Program-made: the position numbers and the translations under genes
The notes under the pieces: model-generated
Seen by the model: the letters and a program-made list of their open reading frames with translations, nothing else
Told to the model about the DNA's origin: nothing
Databases searched by the model: none
Shown here: in pieces, positions 25,710 through 33,900 of the stretch
Layout: each line of letters begins with the position of its first letter
Position numbering within the stretch: position 1 is the stretch's first letter
DNA from: Mucilaginibacter psychrotolerans
GTDB taxonomy: Bacteria; Bacteroidota; Bacteroidia; Sphingobacteriales; Sphingobacteriaceae
NCBI RefSeq assembly: GCF_004519315.1
Contig: NZ_SOZE01000001.1
Coordinates: forward strand, 124,001 to 188,000
Direction of reading: 5' to 3'
DNA: 64,000 bases

Positions 25710-27125
25710 ATGGGACAGACATTATTCGACAAGATTTGGGATGCGCACGTCGTCAGTAGCAACGAGGGTTTCCCGGATATTTTATACATCGATACACATT
25801 TCATACACGAGGTAACCAGTCCGCAGGCATTTGATGGTTTGCGCACGAGAGGCTTACCGGTTTTCAGGCCAAAACAAACCGTTGCCACGGCCGATCACAA
25901 CGTCCCCACCTGGGACCAGCACCTCCCCATAAAAGAAGAACTTTCCCGCTACCAGGTTGATATGCTCACCAAAAACTGTGCAGAGTTCGGTATCGAGCTT
26001 TACGGTTTAGGGCATCCTTTCCAGGGTATCGTACACGTTATCGGCCCCGAGCTGGGCATCACCCGTCCCGGTGGTACCTATGTTTGCGGCGACAGCCACA
26101 CCTCTACGCATGGTGCATTCGGCGCTATCGCTTTTGGTATAGGCACCTCACAGGTAGAGCAGGTTATGGCTACCCAATGTTTGCTGCAATCGCGCCCTAA
26201 AAGGATGAAGATTGAAGTGAACGGCAAACTGCAAAACGGCGTTGGTGCAAAGGACATCATCCTGTACATTATCGCACAAATATCTGCAGCAGGTGGTACA
26301 GGCTACGCCGTAGAATATGCCGGCGATACCATTCGTGGTTTAAGCATGGAAGGCCGCATGACCATCTGTAACATGAGCATCGAAATGGGTGCCCGTTGCG
26401 GATTGATCGCGCCCGACGAAACCACTATTAATTACGTAAAAGGCCGCGAATTTGCCCCCAAAGGTGAAGCGTGGGACGAGGCAGTAGCTTACTGGCAAAC
26501 TTTGTATTCTGATGAAGATGCAGATTTCGACAGCGTTTTAAGCTTTAAAGCCGAAGATATTGAGCCGATGATCACCTACGGGACTAACCCTGGCATGGGC
26601 ATTGGCGTTACACAACACGTACCCGAAACTGCTTCCTTTGAGCAGAAAGAACAGGGTTCGTACAAAAAAGCCCTCGATTACATGGGCCTGCACGATGATG
26701 AACAATTGTTGGGCAAGCCAATCGATTATGTATTCATCGGCAGCTGCACCAACAGTCGCATAGAAGACTTGCGCCAGGTGGCAGAATTTGTAAAAGGCAA
26801 ACACAAAGCCGATAACGTAACCGTATGGGTAGTGCCCGGCAGTAAACAAGTACAGGAACAAGCCATCCGCGAAGGATTAGACAAAATATTTGATGCAGCA
26901 GGTTTCCCACTGCGCGAACCAGGTTGCAGCGCCTGCCTGGGCATGAACGAGGATAAGATCCCCGCAGGCAAATACTGCGTATCCACCTCCAACCGCAACT
27001 TCGAAGGCAGGCAGGGACCAAACTCCCGCACCTTCCTGGCCAGCCCGTTGACGGCTGCTGCGAGTGCGATAACGGGTGTGGTGACGGATATAAGAGAATT
27101 TTTAAAGGAAGAAGAATTGGTATAA
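25710..27125 (+). CDS. leuC: 3-isopropylmalate dehydratase large subunit
   Basis: A 471-residue aconitase-family protein. Active-site and cluster regions: [15 protein letters not shown], the Fe-S Cys in [12 protein letters not shown], and [12 protein letters not shown] with the remaining two cysteines. With LeuD it isomerises 2-isopropylmalate to 3-isopropylmalate. The length is that of the bacterial LeuC type. leuD follows after a 205-base spacer that is filled with inverted repeats. Confidence 0.97.
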   Translation: MGQTLFDKIWDAHVVSSNEGFPDILYIDTHFIHEVTSPQAFDGLRTRGLPVFRPKQTVATADHNVPTWDQHLPIKEELSRYQVDMLTKNCAEFGIELYGLGHPFQGIVHVIGPELGITRPGGTYVCGDSHTSTHGAFGAIAFGIGTSQVEQVMATQCLLQSRPKRMKIEVNGKLQNGVGAKDIILYIIAQISAAGGTGYAVEYAGDTIRGLSMEGRMTICNMSIEMGARCGLIAPDETTINYVKGREFAPKGEAWDEAVAYWQTLYSDEDADFDSVLSFKAEDIEPMITYGTNPGMGIGVTQHVPETASFEQKEQGSYKKALDYMGLHDDEQLLGKPIDYVFIGSCTNSRIEDLRQVAEFVKGKHKADNVTVWVVPGSKQVQEQAIREGLDKIFDAAGFPLREPGCSACLGMNEDKIPAGKYCVSTSNRNFEGRQGPNSRTFLASPLTAAASAITGVVTDIREFLKEEELV

Positions 27126-27134
27126 CTGTCCACC

Positions 27135-27188
27135 ACGTCATTGCGAGTATCCATCAGGGGATAACCCTGAAAAAAAAGGTTATGACGT
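27135..27188. repeat. Inverted repeat with ACGTCAT termini (leuC-leuD spacer)
   Basis: ACGTCAT (27135-27141) and ATGACGT (27182-27188) flank an inner CAGGG/CCCTG stem. The left end ACGTCATTGCGAG matches the terminus of the larger element at 28827-28910. Confidence 0.6.
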
Positions 27189-27225
27189 GTGAAGATGTAT
27201 ACTGATAATCAATAACTTAAAACCA

Positions 27226-27308
27226 TGTCATTATAAGGCACGAAGCAATCTCTAAGCTATGCATAGCCGATATGCAAATCGGGAGATTGCTTCGTTCCTC
27301 GCAATGAC
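27226..27308. repeat. GTCATTGCGAGG-type REP element (leuC-leuD spacer)
   Basis: The left arm runs TGTCATTATAAGGCACGAAG then CAATCTC, and the right arm GAGATTGCTTCGTTCCTCGC then AATGAC, separated by about 30 bases. This is a decayed relative of the perfect copy at 28827-28910. Repeats with the CGTCATTGCGAGG...GAAGCAATC signature are known from many bacteria. Confidence 0.75.
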
Positions 27309-27330
27309 GGAATGGAAAAAAGAAACGACA

Positions 27331-27921
27331 ATGGCAACCAAAATATTCAAACACATACAAACCAGCGTAGTGCCGCTGCCTATCGAGAACATCGATACCG
27401 ACCAGATCATACCGGCGAGGTTTTTAAAGGCCACTACCCGCGAGGGCTTTGGTAATAACCTGTTCCGCGATTGGCGCTACGATAACGAAGGCAACCCTAA
27501 GGTTGATTTCGTGCTGAACGAGCCTATCTATAGCGGTAAAATATTGGTAGCAGGCAAAAACTTCGGTTGCGGAAGCAGTCGCGAGCATGCTGCCTGGGCC
27601 ATTGCCGATTACGGTTTTGATGCCGTAGTGAGCAGCTTTTTTGCCGATATATTCAAAGGCAACGCGCTGAACAACGGCCTGCTGCCAGTACAGGTAAGCG
27701 ATGATTTCCTGGCAAAAATATTTGCCGCCGTGTTTGCCGATCCGCATGCGGTGATTGAAATTGACTTGGTAGATCAGTTCATCAAAATCGTAGCCACCGG
27801 CGAGCAGGAAAGCTTTGAGGTAAACCCTTATAAAAAAGCTTGTATGACCAACGGTTACGATGATATTGATTACATCCTCAGCAAAAAAGAACTGATACAG
27901 GAATTTGAGGAAGCGAGATAG
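27331..27921 (+). CDS. leuD: 3-isopropylmalate dehydratase small subunit
   Basis: A 196-residue swivel-domain partner of LeuC. The start at [15 protein letters not shown] (27331) gives the normal N-terminus; the frame stays open for 24 codons upstream, but that stretch is the right arm of a REP element. Hallmarks are [15 protein letters not shown] and [17 protein letters not shown], the latter forming the substrate-recognition loop. Followed by a methyltransferase gene rather than directly by leuB. Confidence 0.96.
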   Translation: MATKIFKHIQTSVVPLPIENIDTDQIIPARFLKATTREGFGNNLFRDWRYDNEGNPKVDFVLNEPIYSGKILVAGKNFGCGSSREHAAWAIADYGFDAVVSSFFADIFKGNALNNGLLPVQVSDDFLAKIFAAVFADPHAVIEIDLVDQFIKIVATGEQESFEVNPYKKACMTNGYDDIDYILSKKELIQEFEEAR

Positions 27922-27972
27922 AGAGTGGTGAATGGAGAGTGGTGAGTGGTTATTATAGTCGCCATCATGCAA

Positions 27973-28020
27973 TAATGACTCAATGACCCAATGACACAAT
28001 GATACAATGCACCAATGACC
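27973..28020 (+). repeat. Six tandem 8-bp units (CAATGACC-type) over a start codon
   Basis: The units read TAATGACT, CAATGACC, CAATGACA, CAATGATA, CAATGCAC, CAATGACC. Each contains an ATG, and the last supplies the start codon (28015) of the methyltransferase. Eight is not a multiple of three, so the copies put their ATGs in different frames. Confidence 0.75.
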
Positions 28021-28818
28021 CAACAAAAAGAGATAAAACGCGAAGGCAAAGGCACCGCCAAACTATTCGATGAACGTAGTTTGGAGGTAGATTATGCCAC
28101 CCTGCCTCCCCTGCTGCAACCGGGCTGGAAAGTACTGGATGTGGGCTGCGGAACAGGCGCTATCTCTAAGGGCATTGCTTTGGCAGTTGGTTCAACGGGG
28201 CATGTAACGGGTATTGATAACACGGCCTATTTTATCGAAAGCGGTAAAGAAACTTATGCAGCTATCGATAACCTGGAGTTGATCCACACCAGTTTGTTTG
28301 ATTACGAACCGGCAGAAAAGTTCGATCTGATCACCTCGGCACGAACGCTGCAATGGTTAAGCAACCCGCAGGAAGCAGTGGTGAAGCTCAAATCGATGCT
28401 GAAACCGGGTGGTATATTATCCATACTGGATTATAACCATGAGGCTTTAGAATGGCAGCCCGAGCCGCCCGCAAGTATGCGGAAGTTTTATGCTACTTTT
28501 TTAAGGTGGCGCGGCGATGCAGGCATGAACAACCACATTGCAGAAGATTTGCCGGAGTACTTTGCCGAAGCCGGTTTAAGTGACGTGGAAGTGCTCGAAG
28601 CAAACGAAGTGTACAAAAAAGGCGATGCTAACTTTGCGAACAAGGTGGGCATCTGGTCGTCGGTAGCGCAAATGATGCAAATGGTAGATGAAGGCTACAT
28701 CAGCAATGAAGACCGCCTGCTAGCCATAGAGGAATACAATAATTGGATAGAAACCGACGCGGAACTGATGGTGATGAAACTAAAAGAAGTACACGGCATA
28801 AATAACAAACAGCTATAA
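28015..28818 (+). CDS. Class I SAM-dependent methyltransferase
   Basis: A 267-residue methyltransferase with motif I VLDVGCGTGAISKGIA (about residues 40-55), the acidic residue of motif II in VTGIDNTAYF, and LKPGGILSILDYN as motif IV/post-I. The substrate is unknown. It is inserted between leuD and leuB in the leucine operon, in the same direction, and begins inside a tandem octamer repeat. No link of this enzyme type to leucine synthesis is known, so it is probably a passenger or an organism-specific addition. Confidence 0.82.
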   Translation: MTQQKEIKREGKGTAKLFDERSLEVDYATLPPLLQPGWKVLDVGCGTGAISKGIALAVGSTGHVTGIDNTAYFIESGKETYAAIDNLELIHTSLFDYEPAEKFDLITSARTLQWLSNPQEAVVKLKSMLKPGGILSILDYNHEALEWQPEPPASMRKFYATFLRWRGDAGMNNHIAEDLPEYFAEAGLSDVEVLEANEVYKKGDANFANKVGIWSSVAQMMQMVDEGYISNEDRLLAIEEYNNWIETDAELMVMKLKEVHGINNKQL

Positions 28819-28826
28819 CAACCACG

Positions 28827-28910
28827 CGTCATTGCGAGGTACGAAGCAATCTCCCGATAAGCAGGGCGGTAATGCAAAGCTTAGAGATTGCTTCGTACCT
28901 CGCAATGACG
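28827..28910. repeat. Perfect 27-bp inverted-repeat REP element
   Basis: The left arm is CGTCATTGCGAGGTACGAAG plus CAATCTC (28827-28853); the right arm at 28884-28910 is its exact reverse complement, with a 30-base loop. It lies between the methyltransferase stop and the leuB start. The conservation of both arms suggests a recent or maintained copy of a mobile palindromic family. Confidence 0.85.
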
Positions 28911-28941
28911 GGTAGGAATAAATGACGGATAGAAGATAGAT

Positions 28942-30018
28942 ATGAGCATCCAAAAACACATATTAGTAATACCCGGTGATGGCATCGGCCCCGAGGTTAC
29001 TACCTGGGGAAAAGCTGTTTTAGAGAAAATTGCAGCGAACTTCGGTCACGAGTTCACCTTCGACGAGGCGCTGATGGGCCACGCAGGTATCGAGGCTATC
29101 GGAAATCCATTGCCCGATGAAACCCTGGAGAAAGCAAAAGCAAGCGATGCTATTCTCTTCGGCGCAATCGGCCATATCAAATATGATAACGACCCATCTG
29201 CCAAGGTTCGCCCGGAGCAGGGTTTATTAAAGATACGCAAGGAGCTTGGTTTGTACGCCAACCTGCGCCCTATCATGCTATTTGATGAACTGCTGGATGC
29301 ATCGAGCCTGAAACCTGAGATACTGAAAGGAACAGATATCCTGTTCTTCCGCGAACTGACCGGTGATGTTTACTTCGGCGAGAAAAAACGCAGCGAAGAC
29401 CGCAACACCGCATCCGACCTGATGATATACAGCCGTTACGAGGTGGAACGTATCGCCATAAAAGCTTACGAAGCAGCCATGTTGCGTGGTAAAAAGCTTT
29501 GCTCGGTAGATAAGGCTAATGTGCTGGAATCATCACGCTTATGGCGCGAAGTGGTGCAGGACATTGCCAAACAATACCCCGAGGTAGAAACCGAGCACAT
29601 GTTTATTGATAACGCCGCCATGCAACTGGTTAAAAACCCTAAAAAGTTTGATGTGGTATTAACCGCAAACCTGTTCGGCGATATCCTTACCGACGAGGCC
29701 TCGCAAATTGCAGGTTCGATGGGGATGCTGGCATCGGCTTCCATAGGTGATGGCACAGGCTTTTTCGAGCCTATCCATGGTTCGGCGCATGATATTGCCG
29801 GGCAGGACAAAGCCAACCCGCTGGCCTCTATCCTATCCGTAGCCCTGATGTTGGAAATCAGCTTCGGTCTGAAGGATGAAGCAAAGGCGATTACCGATGC
29901 AATCGACAAAACATTGAAAGACGGTTACCGCACCGGCGACATCGCAGATGCGAATACCGACAAAACAAAAATATTGGGCACTAAAGCCATGGGGCAAAAG
30001 GTGTTGAGCTACTTATAG
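28942..30018 (+). CDS. leuB: 3-isopropylmalate dehydrogenase
   Basis: A 358-residue NAD-dependent beta-decarboxylating dehydrogenase. The N-terminus HILVIPGDGIGPEVTTWGKA and the C-terminal NAD loop PIHGSAHDIAGQDKANPLA are diagnostic; the substrate and metal region includes TANLFGDILTDEASQIAGSM. It catalyses oxidation and decarboxylation of 3-isopropylmalate. A methyltransferase gene and a REP element separate it from leuD. Confidence 0.96.
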   Translation: MSIQKHILVIPGDGIGPEVTTWGKAVLEKIAANFGHEFTFDEALMGHAGIEAIGNPLPDETLEKAKASDAILFGAIGHIKYDNDPSAKVRPEQGLLKIRKELGLYANLRPIMLFDELLDASSLKPEILKGTDILFFRELTGDVYFGEKKRSEDRNTASDLMIYSRYEVERIAIKAYEAAMLRGKKLCSVDKANVLESSRLWREVVQDIAKQYPEVETEHMFIDNAAMQLVKNPKKFDVVLTANLFGDILTDEASQIAGSMGMLASASIGDGTGFFEPIHGSAHDIAGQDKANPLASILSVALMLEISFGLKDEAKAITDAIDKTLKDGYRTGDIADANTDKTKILGTKAMGQKVLSYL

Positions 30019-30056
30019 GCCAGCCCCCCAGCCCCCTGAAGGGGGAGCTTTTTTTA
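30019..30056 (+). repeat. G/C-rich interspersed palindrome followed by a T-run (after leuB)
   Basis: The CCCCCT-GA-AGGGGG stem seen after ilvD and ilvC is here followed by AGCTTTTTTT. This copy therefore has the form of a Rho-independent terminator in the middle of the operon, starting at the base after the leuB stop. It may cause partial termination before the downstream methyltransferase, leuA and ilvA. Confidence 0.6.
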
Positions 30057-30075
30057 AAAGCGGGACTAATTAGAA

Positions 30076-30173
30076 AGAAGAATCCGTGAAATCATCTTAA
30101 TTCGGTGAAATCGCAAAAAATAAAATCGGTGCAATCGGTGAAATCATCATTGAATCGGTGAAATCATAAAAAA
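30076..30173 (+). repeat. Degenerate ATCGGTGAAATCA repeat array before the second methyltransferase
   Basis: At least five direct copies (AATCCGTGAAATCATC, ATTCGGTGAAATCGC, AATCGGTGCAATCGGTGAAA, AATCGGTGAAATCATA) run up to the ATG at 30174. Same family as at 21850-21998 and 24433-24560. Confidence 0.7.
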
Positions 30174-30932
30174 ATGAAATGGAACGCTGAATTATACGAT
30201 GATAAACACTCCTTTGTATTTCAATACGGAGAGAACGTGTTGGAACTATTGGGCATTCAACCTGATGAGCGTATCCTGGATCTGGGTTGCGGCACGGGCT
30301 ATTTAACCAGCCAGATACAACAAAAAGGTGCGAAGGTTACGGGCATTGATGCCTCGCCGGATATGATAGCCAAAGCAAAGGCAACCTACCCCGAGGTGGA
30401 TTTTTTTGTGAAAGATGGAACGGATTTTCATTTCGATGAGAAATTTGATGCTGTGTTCTCCAATGCTACGCTGCACTGGATAAAAAATGCCGATGCAGCC
30501 ATAAAGTGTGTTTACGATGCACTTAAACCCGGCGGCCGTTTTGTAGCCGAAATGGGCGGCAAAGGCAATGTGCAACAACTGATAGCGGCAACCCGCCAGG
30601 TATTGCGCAAGCATGGCTACACCCGCCAGGCCGAAACCGAAGTTTGGTATTTCCCATCATTGGGAGATTATACCAGCAGGTTAGAGGCCGCAGGATTCCG
30701 CGTGGCGTTCGCTTCGCATTTCGACCGTAAAACGCTCCTACAGGATGGCGATGAGGGCGTGGCCAAGTGGATCACTATGTTTGCCCCGCTGTACTTATTA
30801 GGCATCCCGCAAAGCGAAAAACAAGAACTATTAAAAGAAATAACCGCCATACTGAAACCCGTTTATAACCAAAACGGCCAATGGTATGCGGATTATAAGA
30901 GATTAAGATTTATTGCTATAAAAGAGATTTGA
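30174..30932 (+). CDS. Class I SAM-dependent methyltransferase (trans-aconitate methyltransferase-like)
   Basis: A 252-residue enzyme with motif I ILDLGCGTGYLTSQI, VTGIDASPDMIAKAKATYP and the characteristic FSNATLHWIKNADAAI, features of the Tam/biotin-synthesis BioC-like group. The substrate is not clear; a carboxylate methyl ester is a reasonable guess from the family. It is unrelated in detail to the methyltransferase at 28015 and lies between leuB and leuA, so the operon holds two separate methyltransferase insertions. Confidence 0.82.
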   Translation: MKWNAELYDDKHSFVFQYGENVLELLGIQPDERILDLGCGTGYLTSQIQQKGAKVTGIDASPDMIAKAKATYPEVDFFVKDGTDFHFDEKFDAVFSNATLHWIKNADAAIKCVYDALKPGGRFVAEMGGKGNVQQLIAATRQVLRKHGYTRQAETEVWYFPSLGDYTSRLEAAGFRVAFASHFDRKTLLQDGDEGVAKWITMFAPLYLLGIPQSEKQELLKEITAILKPVYNQNGQWYADYKRLRFIAIKEI

Positions 30933-30937
30933 GTATT

Positions 30938-31054
30938 GAGATGTGAGATATGAGATTTCGCCCCAAAACTCAAGTAAATTAAAACAATGAAAACCGATGG
31001 ACGGTACGGAATTTGAAAACTTCAAAAAGTCTCAAATCTCATATCTAACATCTC
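30938..31054. repeat. Inverted repeat with GAGATATGAGATTT arms (before leuA)
   Basis: The left arm GAGATGTGAGATATGAGATT+T (30938-30958) and the right arm at 31034-31054 are reverse complements with one mismatch in 21 positions and a 75-base loop. The element type, with runs of (T/C)GAGAT, is another dispersed family in this operon. The 31-codon open frame at 30997-31092 overlaps it and is not considered a gene. Confidence 0.65.
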
Positions 31055-31115
31055 AAACGGCGCAAGCCCTCTTGAGTGCCATTAAAAAATAATAACTCAC
31101 GAAAAATCTAAAATT

Positions 31116-32282
31116 ATGTTACACGACCCAAACCGCGTTTATGTTTTTGATACCACGCTTCGCGATGGCGAACAGGTACCGGGCTGCCAATTAACTACCC
31201 CTGAGAAGATTGAGATAGCCCGTGAGTTGGAAGCACTGGGCGTGGATATTATTGAAGCAGGTTTCCCCGTATCCAGTCCTGGTGACTTCATGAGCGTAGT
31301 AGAAATTTCTAAAGCTGTAAAAGAGCCAACCGTTTGCGCACTTACCCGTGCCAACAAAATGGATATTGATGTAGCGGTAGAATCGTTGAAATACGCCAAA
31401 CATCCCCGTATCCATACCGGTATCGGTTCATCAGACATGCACATCAAGCATAAATTCAACAGTACACGCGAGGAGATTTTGGAGCGTGCCGTTGATGCTG
31501 TTAAATACGCCAAAAAATCGGTTGAGGATATTGAGTTTTATGCCGAAGATGCCGGTCGCGCCGATGTGGTGTACCTGGCGCAAATGGTTGAGGCCGTTAT
31601 TGCTGCCGGTGCAACCGTAGTAAATATCCCCGATACCAATGGCTATTGCCTGCCCGATCAGTATGGTGCCAAGATCAAATTCCTTAAGGAAAACGTAAAA
31701 AATATCGATAAAGCCATTATCTCGGTACATTGCCACAACGACCTTGGTTTGGCCACTGCCAACTCCATTGCCGGTTTGCAAAACGGTGCCCGCCAAATTG
31801 AAGGCACCATTAATGGCATCGGCGAACGCGCAGGCAACACCGCTATAGAAGAGGTGGTGATGATTTTGAAAACACACCAGGTGCTTGGCCTGCATACCAA
31901 CATCGACTCAAAAAAATTCTTCGAACTGAGCCATATGATTCGTACGCAGATGCGTATGCCGGTACAACCCAATAAAGCCATCGTTGGTGCTAATGCATTT
32001 GCGCACAGCTCGGGCATACACCAGGATGGTTTCCTGAAGATGCGCGAAAACTATGAGATCATTCGCCCTGAGGATGTGGGCTTCCCGAGCGCAACTATCG
32101 TACTCACCGCACGCAGCGGCCGCCACGCCCTTAAATTCCACCTGGAAAGGCTTGGCCATAAGCTGGATAAAGACGAGCTTTACGACGCTTATAAACGCTT
32201 TTTAACGCTTGCCGATGCCAAGCTGGATATCAACGATGATGACCTGCAGCAACTGATGGCTTATAAGCTGGTAAAGAACTAA
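31116..32282 (+). CDS. leuA: 2-isopropylmalate synthase, short form
   Basis: A 388-residue DRE-TIM aldolase-type enzyme. It has [15 protein letters not shown] near the N-terminus, the metal-ligand [13 protein letters not shown] and [15 protein letters not shown]. It condenses acetyl-CoA with 2-ketoisovalerate, the first step of leucine synthesis. The protein stops after the catalytic barrel and a short subdomain; the C-terminal leucine-binding regulatory domain of about 120 residues found in E. coli-type LeuA is absent. Feedback control by leucine must then be missing or work another way. The position in the operon supports LeuA over homocitrate synthase. Confidence 0.92.
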   Translation: MLHDPNRVYVFDTTLRDGEQVPGCQLTTPEKIEIARELEALGVDIIEAGFPVSSPGDFMSVVEISKAVKEPTVCALTRANKMDIDVAVESLKYAKHPRIHTGIGSSDMHIKHKFNSTREEILERAVDAVKYAKKSVEDIEFYAEDAGRADVVYLAQMVEAVIAAGATVVNIPDTNGYCLPDQYGAKIKFLKENVKNIDKAIISVHCHNDLGLATANSIAGLQNGARQIEGTINGIGERAGNTAIEEVVMILKTHQVLGLHTNIDSKKFFELSHMIRTQMRMPVQPNKAIVGANAFAHSSGIHQDGFLKMRENYEIIRPEDVGFPSATIVLTARSGRHALKFHLERLGHKLDKDELYDAYKRFLTLADAKLDINDDDLQQLMAYKLVKN

Positions 32283-32288
32283 GAGAAA

Positions 32289-33539
32289 ATGGACACAGAA
32301 ACGGAACATCATTTGGATTTTGAAGCGGCATACGAACGATTAAAGAGCGTTGTAAGGCATACGCCTTTAGAGCATAACGAGCGCCTGTCTGAAAAATACG
32401 AATGCGAGATATATTTAAAACGCGAAGACCTGCAGATTGTACGCTCCTATAAATTAAGGGGCGCATACAACATGATCAGCAGGTTGAATACCGAGCAATT
32501 AAGCCGCGGTGTGGTTTGCGCCAGTGCAGGTAACCACGCACAGGGGGTAGCATTTTCCTGCAAAAAACTAGGTACCAGAGGTGTTATTTTTATGCCCGAG
32601 ATTACCCCCAAGCAAAAAGTTAAGCAAACAGAAATGTTTGGTAACGGCAATGTGGAGCTGGTTTTGGTTGGCGACACCTTCGACGATTGCCTGCGCGAAG
32701 CTTTGATCTATACCGAGGCCCACGGCATGACGTTCATCCCCCCTTTCGATAATGAACAAATCATTGAAGGCCAGGGAACCGTTGGCGTAGAGATATTTGA
32801 AGATTTGCCCGAAGTAGAAGCCGTAATTATGCCCGTTGGCGGCGGCGGATTAGCAGCCGGTGCAGGCACGTACCTGAAACAGCAGAACCCGGATATTTTA
32901 CTGATAGGCGTTGAGCCCGATGGTGCACCAAGCATGTGGACGGCCATTGAAAAAGGTGAACCTGTTACCCTAAAAACCATCGACCGCTTTGTGGATGGCG
33001 CAGCTGTAAAGCGCGTTGGCGAAAAAACCTTTTTGCTTTGCAGAGATGTGCTGGATGATATGCTTACCGTGCCGGAGGGCAAAGTTTGTACCACTATACT
33101 CAAGCTATACAACGAAGATGCCATTGTGGTAGAGCCGGCAGGCGCACTATCGGTAACCGCACTGGATGCCGTTAAAGACCAGATAAAAGGCAAGAATGTA
33201 GTTTGCGTAATCAGCGGCGGTAATAACGATATTGAGCGCATGCAGGAGATCAAAGAAAAATCGCTGCTTTACGAAGGGCTTAAACACTACTTCATCGTTC
33301 GTTTCCCGCAGCGACCGGGTGCGTTGAAACTGTTTGTAAGTAACGTACTGGGCCCCGGCGATGATATCACCCGTTTTGAGTTCATCAAGAAAAACTCCAA
33401 AGAGAACGGCCCGGCCCTGGTAGGTATCGAACTAAAAAATGCGGCTGACTATCCGGCTTTACTCGCACGTATGGAGGAACACCGTTTTGAAGTGATCGAA
33501 ATTAATAAGGACGCTACCTTGTTTGAGTATTTGGTGTAG
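32289..33539 (+). CDS. ilvA: Threonine ammonia-lyase, biosynthetic
   Basis: A 416-residue PLP enzyme that deaminates threonine to 2-ketobutyrate for isoleucine synthesis. The PLP lysine is in VRSYKLRGAYNMI, with the phosphate loop SAGNHAQGVA and the glycine-rich PVGGGGLAAG. The C-terminal 85 residues (HYFIVRFPQRPGALKLFV onward) form a single ACT-like regulatory domain, so isoleucine control is likely. It starts 6 bases after leuA and is the last gene of the operon, before a clear terminator. Confidence 0.95.
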   Translation: MDTETEHHLDFEAAYERLKSVVRHTPLEHNERLSEKYECEIYLKREDLQIVRSYKLRGAYNMISRLNTEQLSRGVVCASAGNHAQGVAFSCKKLGTRGVIFMPEITPKQKVKQTEMFGNGNVELVLVGDTFDDCLREALIYTEAHGMTFIPPFDNEQIIEGQGTVGVEIFEDLPEVEAVIMPVGGGGLAAGAGTYLKQQNPDILLIGVEPDGAPSMWTAIEKGEPVTLKTIDRFVDGAAVKRVGEKTFLLCRDVLDDMLTVPEGKVCTTILKLYNEDAIVVEPAGALSVTALDAVKDQIKGKNVVCVISGGNNDIERMQEIKEKSLLYEGLKHYFIVRFPQRPGALKLFVSNVLGPGDDITRFEFIKKNSKENGPALVGIELKNAADYPALLARMEEHRFEVIEINKDATLFEYLV

Positions 33540-33565
33540 TTTCGATTGATTTAAAAGATAGATGT

Positions 33566-33595
33566 AAAGACGCGAAACTCCGCGTCTTTTTTTTT
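33566..33595 (+). terminator. Rho-independent terminator of the ilv-leu operon
   Basis: AGACGCG (33568-33574), a 6-base loop AAACTC and CGCGTCT (33581-33587), followed by a run of nine or more T residues. It begins about 27 bases after the ilvA stop. Confidence 0.9.
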
Positions 33596-33818
33596 GCCTG
33601 ATGATTTCCCTCGCCCCGCTGATGATGATGAGCGCATGCAAGGGCGAAGAAGCGAAACAATTATTGGATAGTCCTGAAAAGTTTAAACTTTTGGGGCTTA
33701 ATACTGTTGTAGGTTTGTAATTGGGGCAAAGCCGCAAGTGATGCGCCGCAGTAACCGTATTGTAAACAATACCGGGGAAGCAGTCATGGCAATTTTAAAG
33801 TAAAATTACGTGTAGCAC

Positions 33819-33848
33819 TTTGCAGCGATGCCGCAGCTTGTATATTTG
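33819..33848 (+). promoter_or_regulatory. Bacteroidota housekeeping promoter for the alcohol dehydrogenase gene
   Basis: TTTG (33819-33822), an 18-base spacer, and TATATTTG (33841-33848) match the -33 TTTG / -7 TAnnTTTG consensus exactly. The adh ATG at 33901 lies 52 bases downstream of the -7 box. Confidence 0.75.
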
Positions 33849-33900
33849 TTATGGCTTACCGCCCATTACCACTCAAAAAAACTCAAAAAATTTATTTAAC

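Larger units (their letters stand above)
33540..33900. other. Intergenic region between ilvA and adh, 361 bp
   Basis: Besides the terminator and the promoter at 33819-33848 it holds about 220 bases without a supported gene. A 39-codon open frame at 33601-33720 (MISLAPLMMMSACKGEEAKQ and onward) looks like a lipoprotein remnant, with an MSAC lipobox-like end, but is too short to call. The stretch 33721-33805 has short G/C stems that could be a structured RNA; I could not match it to any known riboswitch. Confidence 0.4.

Noticed and set aside
27259..27330. Upstream extension of LeuD by 24 residues ([15 protein letters not shown]...).
   Set aside because: The stretch is the right arm of a REP element, and the conserved LeuD N-terminus starts at the ATG 27331.
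28827..28910. CRISPR-like array in the leuD-leuB spacer.
   Set aside because: There are only two arms in inverted orientation, no regular spacers and no cas genes; it is a palindromic REP element.
30997..31092. 31-codon open frame just before leuA as a leucine leader peptide.
   Set aside because: It has few leucines and no run of them, and it overlaps the arm of an interspersed inverted repeat, so it is probably a chance frame.
33721..33805. Possible cobalamin riboswitch upstream of adh, because of GCCGC-like G/C segments.
   Set aside because: The conserved B12-box and core pairing cannot be found, and the gene has no link to cobalamin.
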